Shown here: positions 45,370 through 57,010 of the stretch, piece by piece | Numbering within the stretch: position 1 is the stretch's first letter | Layout of the letters: every line of letters begins with the position of its first letter | NCBI RefSeq assembly: GCF_009765835.1 | Contig: NZ_LMUS01000001.1 | Span: 920,198-984,197 of the forward strand | Length of the DNA: 64,000 nucleotides | Source of the DNA: Granulicella sp. L56 | GTDB taxonomy: Bacteria; Acidobacteriota; Terriglobia; Terriglobales; Acidobacteriaceae | Reading direction: 5' to 3' | Program-made: the position numbers and the translations under genes | Notes under the pieces: model-generated | What the model saw: only the letters and a program-made list of their open reading frames with translations | Database searches by the model: none | Told to the model about the DNA's origin: nothing

Positions 45370-46359
45370 CTAGGCCGGAACAACCAGCTCATCCATTGCA
45401 AGAAACTCCTTCAGCACGGGGTCGTCGCTCTGCTCCATCTCCTCCATCGTCCCAAAGAAATGCGCCTTCCCTCCATGCAACAACACCACCCTGTCCGCCA
45501 GCTTCTTCGCAAACCGCGTATCGTGAGTCACGACAATGCTCGTCAGATGAAGCTGCTGCTTCAGCCGCTCGATCAGATTTCCTAACAAATGGGCCATCAG
45601 GGGATCGACCATGGTCGTAGGCTCGTCGTAAAGGATGGCCTCCGGCTGGGCCGCCAGCGCCCGCGCAATCGCCACCGACCGCTTCATCCCCGTGGACAGG
45701 TCCGAGGGCAGCAGATCTTCCATCCCCGCCACACCTACCATTTCCAACAATCCCTTCACCACCTGCAGAATCTGTTCCTCCGCCAGCTCTCCCCGCTCTC
45801 GCAGCGGAAACGCGACATTCTCGCCCACGGTCACCGAGTCGAACAGCGCCCCATTCTGAAACACCATCGTCACCTTCCGCCGGATCACCTGCAGCTCCCG
45901 CTCGTTGAGCCCGCAGATATCCTCCCCCGCCACCCGAATGATTCCCTTATCCGGCTTCAGAAACCCCAGCAGCATCTGCAGCGACACCGACTTGCCCACG
46001 CCGCTGCGTCCCATAATGCAGAGCGTCTCTCCCGAATTCACGCAAAAACTCACATCGTCCAGTACCACAAAGTCGCCAAACGACTTATGCACATGCTCGA
46101 ACGAGATATAAGACCCCGGCTTATTCCTGACATCCGGCACAGCCTCGGCCGCAGCCTCATTCTGCGCCGCCGCCTGCTCCATAAACTCTTCAACCATAGG
46201 CGCCACATCCGGCGACACCTCCGAAATCAGCGAGTCCTCACCATCCGCCCGCTCCGCAGCCCCAGAGTCTGCGACATGTTCCGATCCCTCACTGTCCGTC
46301 GCTTCGACGGGCCGCTTATTTTTATTCCGCGGGTCTCTCTCGTCATCCTGCTCTGCCAT
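45370..46359 (-). CDS. MlaF-like ABC transporter ATP-binding protein with acidic N-terminal extension
   Basis: A 329-residue protein. Residues 1-80 are acidic and low-complexity (DSEGSEHVADSGAAERADGE). The ABC domain follows: Walker A GRSGVGKS, Q-loop FQNGALFDSVTVGENVAFP (typical of Mla/Ttg2/Mce lipid-transport ATPases), signature LSTGMKRS and Walker B AILYDEPTT. It should energise lipid or hydrophobic-compound transport between membranes, but no permease (MlaE) or MCE protein is adjacent. An AGGGGAC box precedes the ATG. It follows mobA on the same strand with an 81-bp gap. Confidence 0.88.
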   Translation of the reverse strand: MAEQDDERDPRNKNKRPVEATDSEGSEHVADSGAAERADGEDSLISEVSPDVAPMVEEFMEQAAAQNEAAAEAVPDVRNKPGSYISFEHVHKSFGDFVVLDDVSFCVNSGETLCIMGRSGVGKSVSLQMLLGFLKPDKGIIRVAGEDICGLNERELQVIRRKVTMVFQNGALFDSVTVGENVAFPLRERGELAEEQILQVVKGLLEMVGVAGMEDLLPSDLSTGMKRSVAIARALAAQPEAILYDEPTTMVDPLMAHLLGNLIERLKQQLHLTSIVVTHDTRFAKKLADRVVLLHGGKAHFFGTMEEMEQSDDPVLKEFLAMDELVVPA

Positions 46360-46440
46360 CGTCCCCTGCCTTCCATGCTGGCTCTTGTCTTAGTCTTATC
46401 AGATGCATGACCGCCCCACCGCTATGCAGCTCATCCTGAA

Positions 46441-47145
46441 TTAATCAGCCGCCAGCACTCCGGCAAAAGACTCAGCAGCGCCAAACTCCTCGGGCGTATT
46501 CAGATTGGCAAACCACAGATGCGCTGCACCCCGCTGCGCCTCCGTCGGAACCCATCCGTTCAGGCCACCTTCAACGGCCTCCAAATCTCCGCTCCAGGGA
46601 AAGTTCAAAAGCGTCTCATTCAGCTCCACTCCAAACCGTCCCGCCAACTGCATCGCGGCATCCATCAACACGGGAAATAGCTTGAACTCCCCTCGCTGTA
46701 TCGCCCCATTCACAAACGGCGCAACCTCTTTGTGCACCAGACAAAGTGCAGGCTGTGGCCGCCCATCCACCGTAAACAACGCCACCCGGGTATGTTGCCG
46801 CTCAATTACGCTCCCGATCCACGCATCCAGAAACCCCACCGGCAAAAACGGCATATCCACAGCCATCAACAGGTTCCACGCCCTGGTCGAATGCGCCAGC
46901 GCAGCCTCGATTCCACCCAGAGGCCCACACCCTTCATGTAAATCCCGAACCAGCGGAGCATAAGCCTCCAGCTCCTCTCTGTTGCCAAGGATAGAAACCT
47001 CCGCACAAACCCGCCTTAGCTTCTGCACCGCGCGCAGCACCAGCGGTTTCCCCGCCAGCTCCAGCAACGCCTTGTCCCGTCCCATGCGCGAGCTCTTCCC
47101 ACCCGCCAGCACATACCCGCTCAAGTCAGTCGGAGCCGTCCTCAC
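46441..47145 (-). CDS. mobA: Molybdenum cofactor guanylyltransferase
   Basis: A 234-residue nucleotidyltransferase that attaches GMP to molybdopterin. It shows the NTP-binding motif VLAGGKSSRMGRDKALLE (12-29) and GCGPLGGIEAAL, with a catalytic acidic motif MAVDMPFLP. It starts at GTG 47145, only 2 bp after the M20 peptidase stop, so the pair is probably translationally coupled. No molybdoenzyme gene lies nearby. Confidence 0.88.
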   Translation of the reverse strand: MRTAPTDLSGYVLAGGKSSRMGRDKALLELAGKPLVLRAVQKLRRVCAEVSILGNREELEAYAPLVRDLHEGCGPLGGIEAALAHSTRAWNLLMAVDMPFLPVGFLDAWIGSVIERQHTRVALFTVDGRPQPALCLVHKEVAPFVNGAIQRGEFKLFPVLMDAAMQLAGRFGVELNETLLNFPWSGDLEAVEGGLNGWVPTEAQRGAAHLWFANLNTPEEFGAAESFAGVLAAD

Positions 47146-47147
47146 CC

Positions 47148-48614
47148 TCAGGCTCCCAGTCGCGCAAAGAACCGCACAATCGATTCGATTCCGCGATGAA
47201 AGTTCGCCAGATGGAACTTCTCATTCGGAGCATGAAGATTGTCATCGGGCAGCCCAAATCCCATCATCACCGTAGGAATCTTCAACTCCCGTTCAAAGTC
47301 CCCCACAATCGGGATCGATCCACCCCCGCGCACAAACACCGTCTCCTTGCCGAAGACCTCGTGCATCGCCTCCGTGGCCGCATGAACATATTCATTGTCC
47401 GTACTCACCACGATGGCATCCCCCGCGTGGATCAACCTCACCTCAAGCTCAATTCCCTTCGGGCAGATCGACTCCACATAAGCCTTGTACTGCATAAAGC
47501 TCTCCGCCGGCGTCATGTCCGGGACCAGCCGCATGCTCACCTTCGCCAAGGCCTTCGCCGGAATCACCGTCTTCGCGCCCGCCCCGGTAAATCCACCCGG
47601 CATCCCATGCACATCGAGCGTAGGCCGCGCCCACGTCCGCTCCAGCACGCTATACCCCGGCTCCCCGGTCAGCGCGACCGAGCCCACCTCAGTCTCGCGA
47701 TAGTGTTCCTCATCGAACGGCAGCGCCTTCCACGCCTTCAACTCCGCATCCGTGGGCTTCTGCACCTTGTCATAAAATCCCGGAATCAGAATCCTTCCAT
47801 CCTCATCCTTCAGCTTCGCGATCACCTGCGCCAGCGCCACAAACGGATTCGGAGCCGCCCCGCCATACATTCCCGAGTGCAGATCGGTCCGTGCCCCCCA
47901 CGCCTCAATCTCGGTATAGATCATCCCCCGCAGCCCGACACACAGCGTAGGCAACTCCGGTGCAAACATCTCCGTATCCGACACCAGCGCGACATCCGCC
48001 TTCAACTCCTCGCCCTGCTTCCGCACAAACGCGGCAATCCCCTCACCGCCGACCTCTTCCTCGCCCTCGACAATCACGCGCACATTGACCGGCAGCGTTC
48101 CACCCCCTGCCGCCATCAACGACTCCAGCGCCTTCACATGCATCCACATCTGCCCCTTGTCATCCACCGCCCCACGCGCATAGATGTTCCCATCCCTCTC
48201 GGTCGGCTCAAACGGCGGCGTCTTCCACTCATCCAGAGGATCGGGCGGCTGCACATCGTAGTGACCGTAACAAAGCACAGTCGTCGCGGCTGTCCCATCC
48301 GCTGCAGGTACTGCATGGAGCCAATCTGCATAGACCAGCGGATGCCCAATCCGCAACGGCACCACCCGGGCTTGTCCCGCCTCATCCACAATCATCTCTT
48401 CCGGCGTGCTCGTCTCAATCAGGCGGACATTCTCCATCCCAATCCGCTTCAACTCAGCCGCCACAAACTCCGCCGCCCGGCGCACATCCCCCACATGCTC
48501 CGGCAGTGTGGAGATCGAAGGAATCCGCAACAAAGCCTTCAGCTCCTCCACAAACCGCACCTGATTTTCCTTCGCAAACCCAACCGCCGCCGTCGTCGTA
48601 TTCGTCGTCACCAC
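47148..48614 (-). CDS. M20-family metallopeptidase (dipeptidase)
   Basis: A 488-residue cytosolic zinc peptidase of the M20/CNDP type. Metal-site motifs are CYGHYDVQPPD (His/Asp), GAVDDKGQ (bridging Asp) and VEGEEEVGGEG (catalytic Glu-Glu). The lid domain contains VHGMPGGFTGAGAKTVIP. It starts at GTG 48614 after a G-rich ribosome-binding site. It lies 62 bp after the cupin gene and immediately before mobA. Confidence 0.92.
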   Translation of the reverse strand: MVTTNTTTAAVGFAKENQVRFVEELKALLRIPSISTLPEHVGDVRRAAEFVAAELKRIGMENVRLIETSTPEEMIVDEAGQARVVPLRIGHPLVYADWLHAVPAADGTAATTVLCYGHYDVQPPDPLDEWKTPPFEPTERDGNIYARGAVDDKGQMWMHVKALESLMAAGGGTLPVNVRVIVEGEEEVGGEGIAAFVRKQGEELKADVALVSDTEMFAPELPTLCVGLRGMIYTEIEAWGARTDLHSGMYGGAAPNPFVALAQVIAKLKDEDGRILIPGFYDKVQKPTDAELKAWKALPFDEEHYRETEVGSVALTGEPGYSVLERTWARPTLDVHGMPGGFTGAGAKTVIPAKALAKVSMRLVPDMTPAESFMQYKAYVESICPKGIELEVRLIHAGDAIVVSTDNEYVHAATEAMHEVFGKETVFVRGGGSIPIVGDFERELKIPTVMMGFGLPDDNLHAPNEKFHLANFHRGIESIVRFFARLGA

Positions 48615-48676
48615 TCCACCCCCAAATCAATCTTTCGAAACCCGCATCAACCGGCAACAGGTCAGTTTGCACCGAT

Positions 48677-49072
48677 TCACCGACGGTATTGCTCCTCGCT
48701 GACATGCTCCATCCAATCCACAACCTTGCCGTCCAACCGTTCCTGAATAGCGATGTGGCTCATGGCCGTCGTCTGCGTAGCTCCGTGCCAATGCTTCTCT
48801 CCCGGAGAGAACCAAACCACATCTCCAGGATGAACTTCCTCAAGCGCACCGCCATCCCGTTGAACCCATCCGCATCCCGCCGTAATAATCAAGGTCTGTC
48901 CCAACGGATGCGTGTGCCACGCAGTACGTGCTCCCGGCTCAAACGTGACGCTGGCGCCTGCCACCATCGCCGGATCGGGCGCTTGAAAGAGAGGGTCGAT
49001 CCGCACCGTGCCGGTAAACCAGTCTGCCGGACCATTCCCTGAGGGCTGCGAACCAATACGTTTGATCTCCAT
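48677..49072 (-). CDS. Single-domain cupin
   Basis: About 131 residues. Cupin motif 1 is visible as [22 protein letters not shown] and motif 2 as [18 protein letters not shown], giving the His-x-His and His metal ligands. The family resembles cupins annotated near carboxymuconolactone decarboxylases. The ATG at 49072 is preferred over a GTG two codons upstream. Function is not evident; small cupins act as isomerases, dioxygenases or quercetinase-like enzymes. Confidence 0.83.
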   Translation of the reverse strand: MEIKRIGSQPSGNGPADWFTGTVRIDPLFQAPDPAMVAGASVTFEPGARTAWHTHPLGQTLIITAGCGWVQRDGGALEEVHPGDVVWFSPGEKHWHGATQTTAMSHIAIQERLDGKVVDWMEHVSEEQYRR

Positions 49073-49170
49073 CCCCACATTCTACCCATCAGCGAATTAC
49101 CCCCACAGGAACATTCCTGCATCCAAGTTAGAAGTAGAAGAGTCACATAGCCATCGAAGGGAGATGAGAC

Positions 49171-49578
49171 ATGACCACTTCCCAGCAAGACGGCACCATG
49201 ATCGACAAGCAGGCGCAGTTCGATCTACTCAAGGAGATAGCCGACTCCGAGCAGAAGAAACCCTGGCCCTCCGGCCTCTACGCCAAAACCCTCTTCAAGA
49301 AGCACGACTTCCGCATCGTCCTCATCACAATTGAAAAAGCCGCGAAGATGAAGGAGCACCACGCCGACGGAACCATCTCCATTCAGGTCCTCAAGGGGAA
49401 AATTCGTCTCAACGTCAACAACCATCCCCACGATCTCAGTCCCGGCAACCTCTTCACGCTGGCCGCCTCCATCCGACACGACGTCGAAGCTGTCGAAGAC
49501 TCCGCCTTCCTGCTGACCATCTCCTGGCCCAGCGATGAAGAACTCGCAGCCATGAAGCACCGAGGCTACGGCACCTAA
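49171..49578 (+). CDS. Small cupin-like protein of the FNR/DUF488 operon
   Basis: A 135-residue protein. The central part looks like a cupin barrel: KMKEHHADGTISIQVLKG (His-His) and LSPGNLFTLAASIRHDVEA (His). GGGAG lies about 8 bases before the ATG. It is 18 bp upstream of the FNR-like gene, so the two are co-transcribed. A stress or redox role is inferred from the neighbours only. Confidence 0.8.
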   Translation: MTTSQQDGTMIDKQAQFDLLKEIADSEQKKPWPSGLYAKTLFKKHDFRIVLITIEKAAKMKEHHADGTISIQVLKGKIRLNVNNHPHDLSPGNLFTLAASIRHDVEAVEDSAFLLTISWPSDEELAAMKHRGYGT

Positions 49579-49596
49579 CCGAAAGGAACCCGCCAA

Positions 49597-50313
49597 GTGG
49601 CAACCTATAAGATCAAGTTGAAGCGTCGCAGCGAAGTAGCCTCCGGCACGATGGCCTTTCACTTCGAAAAGCCAGACGGCTTCACCTTCGAGCCCGGTCA
49701 ATGCGGCGATTTCACCCTCCCAAATCCACCTCAGAACGACGCCGAAGGCAACAAGCGCAGCTTCTCGATCGCCGCCGCGCCTTACGAGAACGAACTCTTT
49801 ATCGCCACACGCATGCGCGACACTGCCTTCAAGCGTTCCCTGAAGCTCATCGACCTCGGCACCGAACTTGATCTCGAAGCACCCTGGGGCGAACTCACCC
49901 TCCACGACGACGCTCGCATCCCCGCCGTCTTCCTCACCGGAGGCATCGGCATCACGCCCGTCCGAAGCATCGTCCTTCAGGCCGCGCACGATAAGCTGGC
50001 CCACCCACTCTTCGCCTTCTACTCCAATCGAACCCCGAATGATGCTGCCTTCCTCGACGAGTTGGCCGCAGCACAGGAAGCGAATCCCAACTTCACCCTC
50101 ATCGCCACCATGACAGAGGTGAACAACGCTCAATGGAGCGGCGAAACAGGCTACATCACCGAAGCCATGCTCAAAAAGCATCTGCCCGACCTGAGCCGCC
50201 CCATCTACTACCTCACCGGGCCACCCGAGATGGTCGCCGCCATGCAAAAGCTTCTCAAAAACGCCGGTGTGAAAGAAGCCAACATCCGTGCCGAAGAATT
50301 TTCAGGCTATTAA
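49597..50313 (+). CDS. FNR-type flavin oxidoreductase
   Basis: A 238-residue single-chain ferredoxin-reductase-like protein. The FAD-binding motif is [10 protein letters not shown] (the RxxS type, about residues 52-61), then the NAD(P) domain [14 protein letters not shown] and the terminal [17 protein letters not shown]. No iron-sulfur or globin domain is fused, so it needs a partner acceptor. It starts at GTG 49597 with AAAGGAA upstream. It is second in the cupin-FNR-DUF488 operon. Confidence 0.88.
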   Translation: MATYKIKLKRRSEVASGTMAFHFEKPDGFTFEPGQCGDFTLPNPPQNDAEGNKRSFSIAAAPYENELFIATRMRDTAFKRSLKLIDLGTELDLEAPWGELTLHDDARIPAVFLTGGIGITPVRSIVLQAAHDKLAHPLFAFYSNRTPNDAAFLDELAAAQEANPNFTLIATMTEVNNAQWSGETGYITEAMLKKHLPDLSRPIYYLTGPPEMVAAMQKLLKNAGVKEANIRAEEFSGY

Positions 50314-50330
50314 TTTCAAAAATAGAAGCC

Positions 50331-50678
50331 TTGATCAAAATCAAGCTCAAGCGAGTCTACGAAGCTCCCGCCAAAGCAGACGGCACCCGCATTCTCGTAG
50401 ACCGCCTCTGGCCTCGCGCCCTGACCAAAGAAAAGGCAAAGGTGGATCTCTGGCTGAAAGAAGTCGCTCCCAGCACCGAACTAAGAAAATGGTTCGCCCA
50501 CGACCCAGCCAAATGGCACGAATTTCAGACCCGTTACAAATCCGAGCTGAAAAATAATCCCGAACAAGTAGCGCTTCTGAGGAAAGAAGTAGCGAAGGGT
50601 CCAACAACCCTCCTCTACGGAGCAAAGGACGAGCAGCACAACGAAGCTGTCATCCTCCAAAAATTAGTTCAACACTAA
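50331..50678 (+). CDS. DUF488-family protein
   Basis: About 115 residues from TTG 50331. The family pattern is evident: [40 protein letters not shown] and [19 protein letters not shown]488 proteins are small cytosolic proteins of unknown biochemistry, sometimes linked to heme or nitrite metabolism. It starts 17 bp after the FNR gene, so it is third in that operon. The start codon is uncertain because no ATG fits. Confidence 0.8.
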   Translation: MIKIKLKRVYEAPAKADGTRILVDRLWPRALTKEKAKVDLWLKEVAPSTELRKWFAHDPAKWHEFQTRYKSELKNNPEQVALLRKEVAKGPTTLLYGAKDEQHNEAVILQKLVQH

Positions 50679-50737
50679 ACTATTCGGATACTAAACTATT
50701 AGATATTGAACTATATTTCGCCCTTTGCCGCCTTTTG

Positions 50738-50763
50738 ATCGGTGTCATCGGTGAAAATCGGTG
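50738..50763. repeat. Three short direct repeats ATCGGTG
   Basis: ATCGGTG occurs at 50738, 50747 and 50757. Just upstream, ACTAAACTATT occurs twice (50674-50684 and 50690-50700). The stretch separates the DUF488 gene from the converging acyl-CoA dehydrogenase gene. Confidence 0.45.
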
Positions 50764-50788
50764 TTAAGCCGTTCGCCAGCCCCCGCCC

Positions 50789-51943
50789 TTACCCCCGGCT
50801 GGGAGCCGTCCCCAGCAGCTCCCGCGCAATCACCATCCGCTGAATCTCGCTCGTCCCTTCCCCAATCGTGCACAGCTTCACATCGCGATAAAACTTCTCC
50901 GCCGGATAGTCCTTGATAAACCCATAGCCGCCATGAATCTGCACCCCCTCGTCGCAGATCCGGCAAGCCGCCTCGCTGGCAAACAGCTTCGCCATCGCCG
51001 ACTCCCGCGTCACCCGCAGCCCTTTGTCCTTCATCTGCGCCGCACGCATCGTCAGCAGCCACGCCGCGTCAAGCTGGGTCGCCATATCTGCCAGCTTGAA
51101 CTGGATCGCCTGAAACTCGCTAATCGCCTTGCCAAACTGCCGCCGCTGCTGCGCATACTTCATCGCCGCATCGAGCGCTCCCCGCGCCATTCCCAAACTC
51201 AACGCCGCAATCGAAATTCGACCGCCATCCAACACCCGCATGGCGTCCTTGAAGCCCTCCCCTAACTTCCCAACAAGGTTCTCCGCCGGAATCTCGCACT
51301 CCTCAAAGATCAGCTCCGAAGTATCGCTCGCCCGCAGTCCCAGCTTGTTCTCCTTCTTCCCCGCGCGAAAACCCTTCGTCCCCTTCTCCACCACAAACGC
51401 CGAGATCCCCCGCGTCCCCTGCGCGTGGTCAGTCACCGCCAGTACCACCGTACAGTCCGCATAGCTGCCGTTCGTAATGAAGGTCTTGCTTCCGTTCAGC
51501 ACCCACTTCTCCCCACGCTTCACCGCCGTCGTCCGCGCCCCCGCCGCATCCGATCCTGACCCCGGCTCGGTCAGTCCCCAGGCTCCCAGCCACTCCCCGC
51601 GCGCCAGCTTCGAGACCCACCTCTGCCGCTGCTCATCATTGCCAGCCAGCATAATGTGGTTGGTGCAGAGTGAGTTATGCGAAGCCACAATGATCCCCAC
51701 GCTTCCATCGACCCGCGACAGCTCCTCCACCGCCAGCACATACTCCACATAGCCCATGCCCGCGCCGCCCAGCGCCTCGGGAAAGATCACTCCCATCAAT
51801 CCCATCGGCCCAAGCTTTTTCACCACCTCGGCAGGAAACAGGCTCTTCTCATCCCACTCCGAGACATGCGGCGCAATCTCCCGCTCCGCAAAGGCCCGCA
51901 CTTCCTTCCGCAACTGCTCCTGTTCCTCGGTCAGTCCAAACAT
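50789..51943 (-). CDS. Acyl-CoA dehydrogenase
   Basis: A 384-residue FAD enzyme that introduces the alpha,beta double bond in an acyl-CoA. It has the three family domains: helical N-terminus, beta-domain ([20 protein letters not shown]) and helical C-terminus with [21 protein letters not shown]. The C-terminal [19 protein letters not shown] carries Glu in the position of the short-chain acyl-CoA dehydrogenase base. It has no adjacent ETF or thiolase genes. It appears monocistronic; short- or branched-chain substrates are likely but not certain. Confidence 0.93.
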   Translation of the reverse strand: MFGLTEEQEQLRKEVRAFAEREIAPHVSEWDEKSLFPAEVVKKLGPMGLMGVIFPEALGGAGMGYVEYVLAVEELSRVDGSVGIIVASHNSLCTNHIMLAGNDEQRQRWVSKLARGEWLGAWGLTEPGSGSDAAGARTTAVKRGEKWVLNGSKTFITNGSYADCTVVLAVTDHAQGTRGISAFVVEKGTKGFRAGKKENKLGLRASDTSELIFEECEIPAENLVGKLGEGFKDAMRVLDGGRISIAALSLGMARGALDAAMKYAQQRRQFGKAISEFQAIQFKLADMATQLDAAWLLTMRAAQMKDKGLRVTRESAMAKLFASEAACRICDEGVQIHGGYGFIKDYPAEKFYRDVKLCTIGEGTSEIQRMVIARELLGTAPSRG

Positions 51944-52118
51944 CGGCGCACCTCCAAACCATAACTAAAACTAATCACGCTATCACATCCACGCATACTT
52001 CTGCACTTCCCTCCACCCTTCTCATCCTTCGCGCAGCGGAGGGCCTGCTTTTGAGTGATATTGGCCAGCCTTGAACTCAACGTTTCCTATAAACACTCCA
52101 GAACCATACACTGCTTGA

Positions 52119-52679
52119 ATGGTCGAGAGAACGACTCCATGGTTCAACTGGTGGCTTCCCTTTTATGGTGTATTGGGAGCGGTGGTCGCCATACTTCCGA
52201 TGATGATCTTCAGCAAAGACATCGGTTTTTTGATCACGATTCCTACTGCCGCCATTGTCGCTTTGATCTTGTTGATTGTTCTCACCCGATCACTCCCTCA
52301 GCAAAGTTTGGCGACTCTGTTGATGATCGCGCTTTTCTGCGCCGCGTCTTGGCTCTTATTCCGAGCCTCTGATGGCGTGCGCACGACAGCGCGCTGGCTC
52401 GTCCATTCGAAAGCGTATAAGACTGAAGTACTTGCTCTCCCAAACCCCATAAATGGCCAATTCAAGCATGTGGAATGGGACGGATGGGGTTTTGCTGGAA
52501 GCGACACAGTGGGGTATCTGGTCTTCGACCCGAAGGATTCACTCGCTGCCGCAGCCAAAAGCCGTTCCTACGGAAGATTCAACGGCATCCCCTGCGAAAT
52601 TTTCAAGGTCCGGCGACTGGAGAGCGACTGGTACGCCGTCTATTTCTACACCGACACCGATTGGGATCACTGCACTTAG
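52119..52679 (+). CDS. Membrane protein of unknown function
   Basis: A 186-residue protein with three hydrophobic segments (about residues 14-31, 36-56 and 63-81), then a soluble C-terminal domain of about 100 residues that contains an aromatic-rich end (WYAVYFYTDTDWDH). No family is recognised. The ATG at 52119 has a weak ribosome-binding site. A bidirectional terminator follows. The soluble part probably faces the periplasm or cytoplasm depending on topology; I cannot tell which. Confidence 0.65.
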   Translation: MVERTTPWFNWWLPFYGVLGAVVAILPMMIFSKDIGFLITIPTAAIVALILLIVLTRSLPQQSLATLLMIALFCAASWLLFRASDGVRTTARWLVHSKAYKTEVLALPNPINGQFKHVEWDGWGFAGSDTVGYLVFDPKDSLAAAAKSRSYGRFNGIPCEIFKVRRLESDWYAVYFYTDTDWDHCT

Positions 52680-52716
52680 CGCATCTACCTTCTCTTCTGA
52701 GTTTTTGGAAGCAAGA

Positions 52717-52746
52717 AAAAGGCCCAGCGCGAACGCTAGGCCTTTT
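52717..52746. terminator. Bidirectional terminator before thiC
   Basis: AAAAGGCC (52717-52724) pairs with GGCCTTTT (52739-52746), with AGCG..CGCT extending the stem. A-tract and T-tract flank it, so it works for both the membrane-protein gene and the converging thiC. Confidence 0.8.
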
Positions 52747-52767
52747 CACAATATTAGAAACCGCGAA

Positions 52768-54288
<1,521 letters not shown>

Positions 54289-54346
54289 TTAGTATACGCC
54301 GCCCGAGCGATCGAAAGCGGTTGCGTGCGCCTATCGCGCATCCTCC

Positions 54347-57010
54347 TCAACTATTCCGCAGAGCAACCATGGGATTGATTCGCGAAGCGCGCCGCGCGGG
54401 CAAATATCCAGCCAGCGCAGCCACAGCCCCCAATAGCACAATCATCACCACGAAAGTAATTGGGTCCGTAGGAGTCGTCCCGAACAGCAGTGACGAGATC
54501 AAATTCGCCACCAGCATCGATGCGAAGATCCCAACCACGATCCCGATCGCAGCCAGCTTCAGCGTCTTCGAGATCACGCCCATCTGCACCCTTCCCGCCG
54601 ACGCACCCAGCGCCATCCGAATCCCGATCTCCTGCGTCCGGCGCGTCACCGAGTAGGAGATCACTCCATAGATTCCAAGCGATGCCAGGAGCAATCCCAG
54701 CCCCGCGAACGCTCCAACCAGCATCACAAAAAATCGCCTCGGCGAGACCGCACGATTCACAATCCCCTGTATCGGCCTGAACTCGACCGCAGGCTGATTT
54801 GGATTCAACTCCCGCAGCGTCCGCAACACACTCCCTGCTAACTGGGCAGGCGGCAGCTTCGTTCGCACCACCATCTCCGCTCCGTCCGGCCCCCACTCAT
54901 CGCGCGTCGTTGGCAGATACATCTGCTCGCCAGACACTCCCTCAACATTGGTCTCATGGACATCCGCGACAACCCCAATGACATGGACCTCGTTATTGCC
55001 AATCAGCACAACCTTCCCCACAGCGTCTTCTCCGGGGGATACGAACTTTGCCGCCTTCTCATTCAGGATCACCGTACTCTGGCCCTTCATGTTGTCCTGC
55101 CAGGTAAAGTCGCGCCCATGCAGACGCATCCCCATCGCCTCCACATATCCCGGCGAAACGATATAGACGAATGCACCTGGAACCTCACCCTTCCGATATG
55201 TCTTTCCCTTCGCGCTAGGTCCGCCCCATCCGCGGTTTCGTTCCAGCGGCAGATTGTCCGAGATGCCCGCCGTCTCCACTCCCGGAATCGCACTGACACG
55301 CCGGATGGCCTCCTCGAAGATCGCGTTCCTCTTGTCCGTGCTTCCGCCGTCGCTATAGTCCATCTTGATCGCCGCCGCATTCGACGGTTGAAAGCCAAGG
55401 TCGACATCCAGCACCCGCAGAAAACTCCGCAGCAGCAGCCCCGCGCCCACCAGCAGCACGCAAGCCAGCGCAACCTCGGAGATCACCAGCGCCGAACGCA
55501 ATCGCTCATGGTTCTTGCCCGCGCTCATTCCCTGCCCGGTATCCTTCAGCGCCTCCTGTAGATCGCCGCTCGACATCTTCAGCCCCGGCAACAGCCCAAA
55601 CAGAACCGCAGCTCCAACACTGATTCCCACCGTCCACAGCAGGGCCGTGCCATCCACCTTCACCTCGTTCAACAAAGGGAGGGCAAGCGATCCCTGGTGC
55701 GCAATATACGAGGTGATCGCATACGCCAGACCAAGCCCCAGCACCGCGCCCATCCCGGCCAGCACCAGGCTCTCCGTCAATAACTGCCGCACCAGCCGTC
55801 CGCGCCCCGCGCCCAGAGCGCTGCGCAACGCGAACTCCTTGCTCCGCGATGCCGCCCGGGCCAGCAACAGGTTCGACAGGTTCACACAGACGATCAGCAG
55901 AATCACGCCCACGGCACACCACAGCGTAATCAGAGAGCGCCGCAGCTTCCCGCTCACATATTGCTTCAGCTCCATCGGTCGCGCCGTATAGTTCCCAGCC
56001 GAATCCGCAAACTTCTTGCTCCAGTAAAATTTCGGAAATAACGTCGTCGCCTCGGCCTGCGACTGCGCCACCGTCACACCCGGCTTCAATCGCCCAATCA
56101 GCGCCAGCGTATTTCCCTCGTTGCGGATATCGTCGAGGACCGTCGGCTCGAAGACATCCACCTTCGAGCCCGGAGCAAACGCCGCACCAAAGTCGAACGT
56201 CTCCGGCAACACCCCTATGACCGTGGTCGGCGTCCCGTTCAACGTGATCGACCTGCCCACAACCCCACGGTCTCCACCGAACTGCCGCTCCCAATAGGCG
56301 TGCGACAGCAACACTACGGCACGCCCGCCCTTCACCGTCTCATCCTTTGTAAAAGAGCGCCCCAACTCCGGTTCCACACCCAGCACATGAAAGAAGTTTC
56401 CCAACACTCCCATGCCGGTAAGCGGTGTCGGCTCTCCGCTGCCCGTCAGCTTGAGATTATCGCTCGTCGAAAACGCATAATAGGCGGTCACATCCTCGAA
56501 CGAGCGATTCATCGTCAGCAGGTCGTCATAGGCATCCGCAGAATAAGTCGAGGCAGAAAGCCCGTTGGCATCAGGCGGCGCGATCCACACCAGCCGCTGC
56601 GGATTGTGAAACGGCAGAGGCCGCAGCAAAATCGTGTCCACCACGCTGAACACGGCGATGTTCGCTCCAATGCCCAGTGCCAGAATCGCCACCGCCACCA
56701 GAGTGAATCCGTAGTCGCGCCTCATCGTCCGCAGGCTATAGCGAAGATCCTGCAACGCAATATCCAGCCACGGCATCCCGCGCGCTGCCCGCTGCTGCTC
56801 CTTTGCCTGCTCTACACCGCCAAACTGAACCAGCGCCTGCCGTCGCGCCTCACTGGCAGAGAGCCCGCGCTTCAGGTTCTCCTCGACTGCCAGCTCCAGA
56901 TGGCTCCGCATCTCCGCATCCAGATCAACGTCTAGCGGACGCTTGCGAAAGAAGGAGCCAAACCGCTGCAAGCCCTGCTGTAACGAATCCCTCATAGAGT
57001 TCTTCATCAC
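54347..57010 (-). CDS. ADOP-type FtsX-like permease (MacB-like, acidobacterial duplicated orphan permease)
   Basis: An 887-residue inner-membrane protein. A short N-terminal prefix domain (DLDAEMRSHLELAVEENLKRG; ARRQALVQFGG) precedes two FtsX/MacB units. Each unit has a membrane segment, a large periplasmic domain and three further membrane segments (for example VAVAILALGIGANIAVFSVV and the C-terminal IPFxxx-like end with PARRASRINPMVALR). No ATPase gene is adjacent, hence 'orphan'. It overlaps the upstream PadR gene by 4 bp and so is coupled to it. Export of peptides, lipids or drugs is possible, but no substrate is known for this family. Confidence 0.92.
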   Translation of the reverse strand: MMKNSMRDSLQQGLQRFGSFFRKRPLDVDLDAEMRSHLELAVEENLKRGLSASEARRQALVQFGGVEQAKEQQRAARGMPWLDIALQDLRYSLRTMRRDYGFTLVAVAILALGIGANIAVFSVVDTILLRPLPFHNPQRLVWIAPPDANGLSASTYSADAYDDLLTMNRSFEDVTAYYAFSTSDNLKLTGSGEPTPLTGMGVLGNFFHVLGVEPELGRSFTKDETVKGGRAVVLLSHAYWERQFGGDRGVVGRSITLNGTPTTVIGVLPETFDFGAAFAPGSKVDVFEPTVLDDIRNEGNTLALIGRLKPGVTVAQSQAEATTLFPKFYWSKKFADSAGNYTARPMELKQYVSGKLRRSLITLWCAVGVILLIVCVNLSNLLLARAASRSKEFALRSALGAGRGRLVRQLLTESLVLAGMGAVLGLGLAYAITSYIAHQGSLALPLLNEVKVDGTALLWTVGISVGAAVLFGLLPGLKMSSGDLQEALKDTGQGMSAGKNHERLRSALVISEVALACVLLVGAGLLLRSFLRVLDVDLGFQPSNAAAIKMDYSDGGSTDKRNAIFEEAIRRVSAIPGVETAGISDNLPLERNRGWGGPSAKGKTYRKGEVPGAFVYIVSPGYVEAMGMRLHGRDFTWQDNMKGQSTVILNEKAAKFVSPGEDAVGKVVLIGNNEVHVIGVVADVHETNVEGVSGEQMYLPTTRDEWGPDGAEMVVRTKLPPAQLAGSVLRTLRELNPNQPAVEFRPIQGIVNRAVSPRRFFVMLVGAFAGLGLLLASLGIYGVISYSVTRRTQEIGIRMALGASAGRVQMGVISKTLKLAAIGIVVGIFASMLVANLISSLLFGTTPTDPITFVVMIVLLGAVAALAGYLPARRASRINPMVALRNS

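Noticed and set aside
47196..48746. 516-codon open frame antisense to the M20 peptidase
   Set aside because: His/Arg/Pro-rich, no family motifs, arises from the strong GC3 bias of the peptidase gene.
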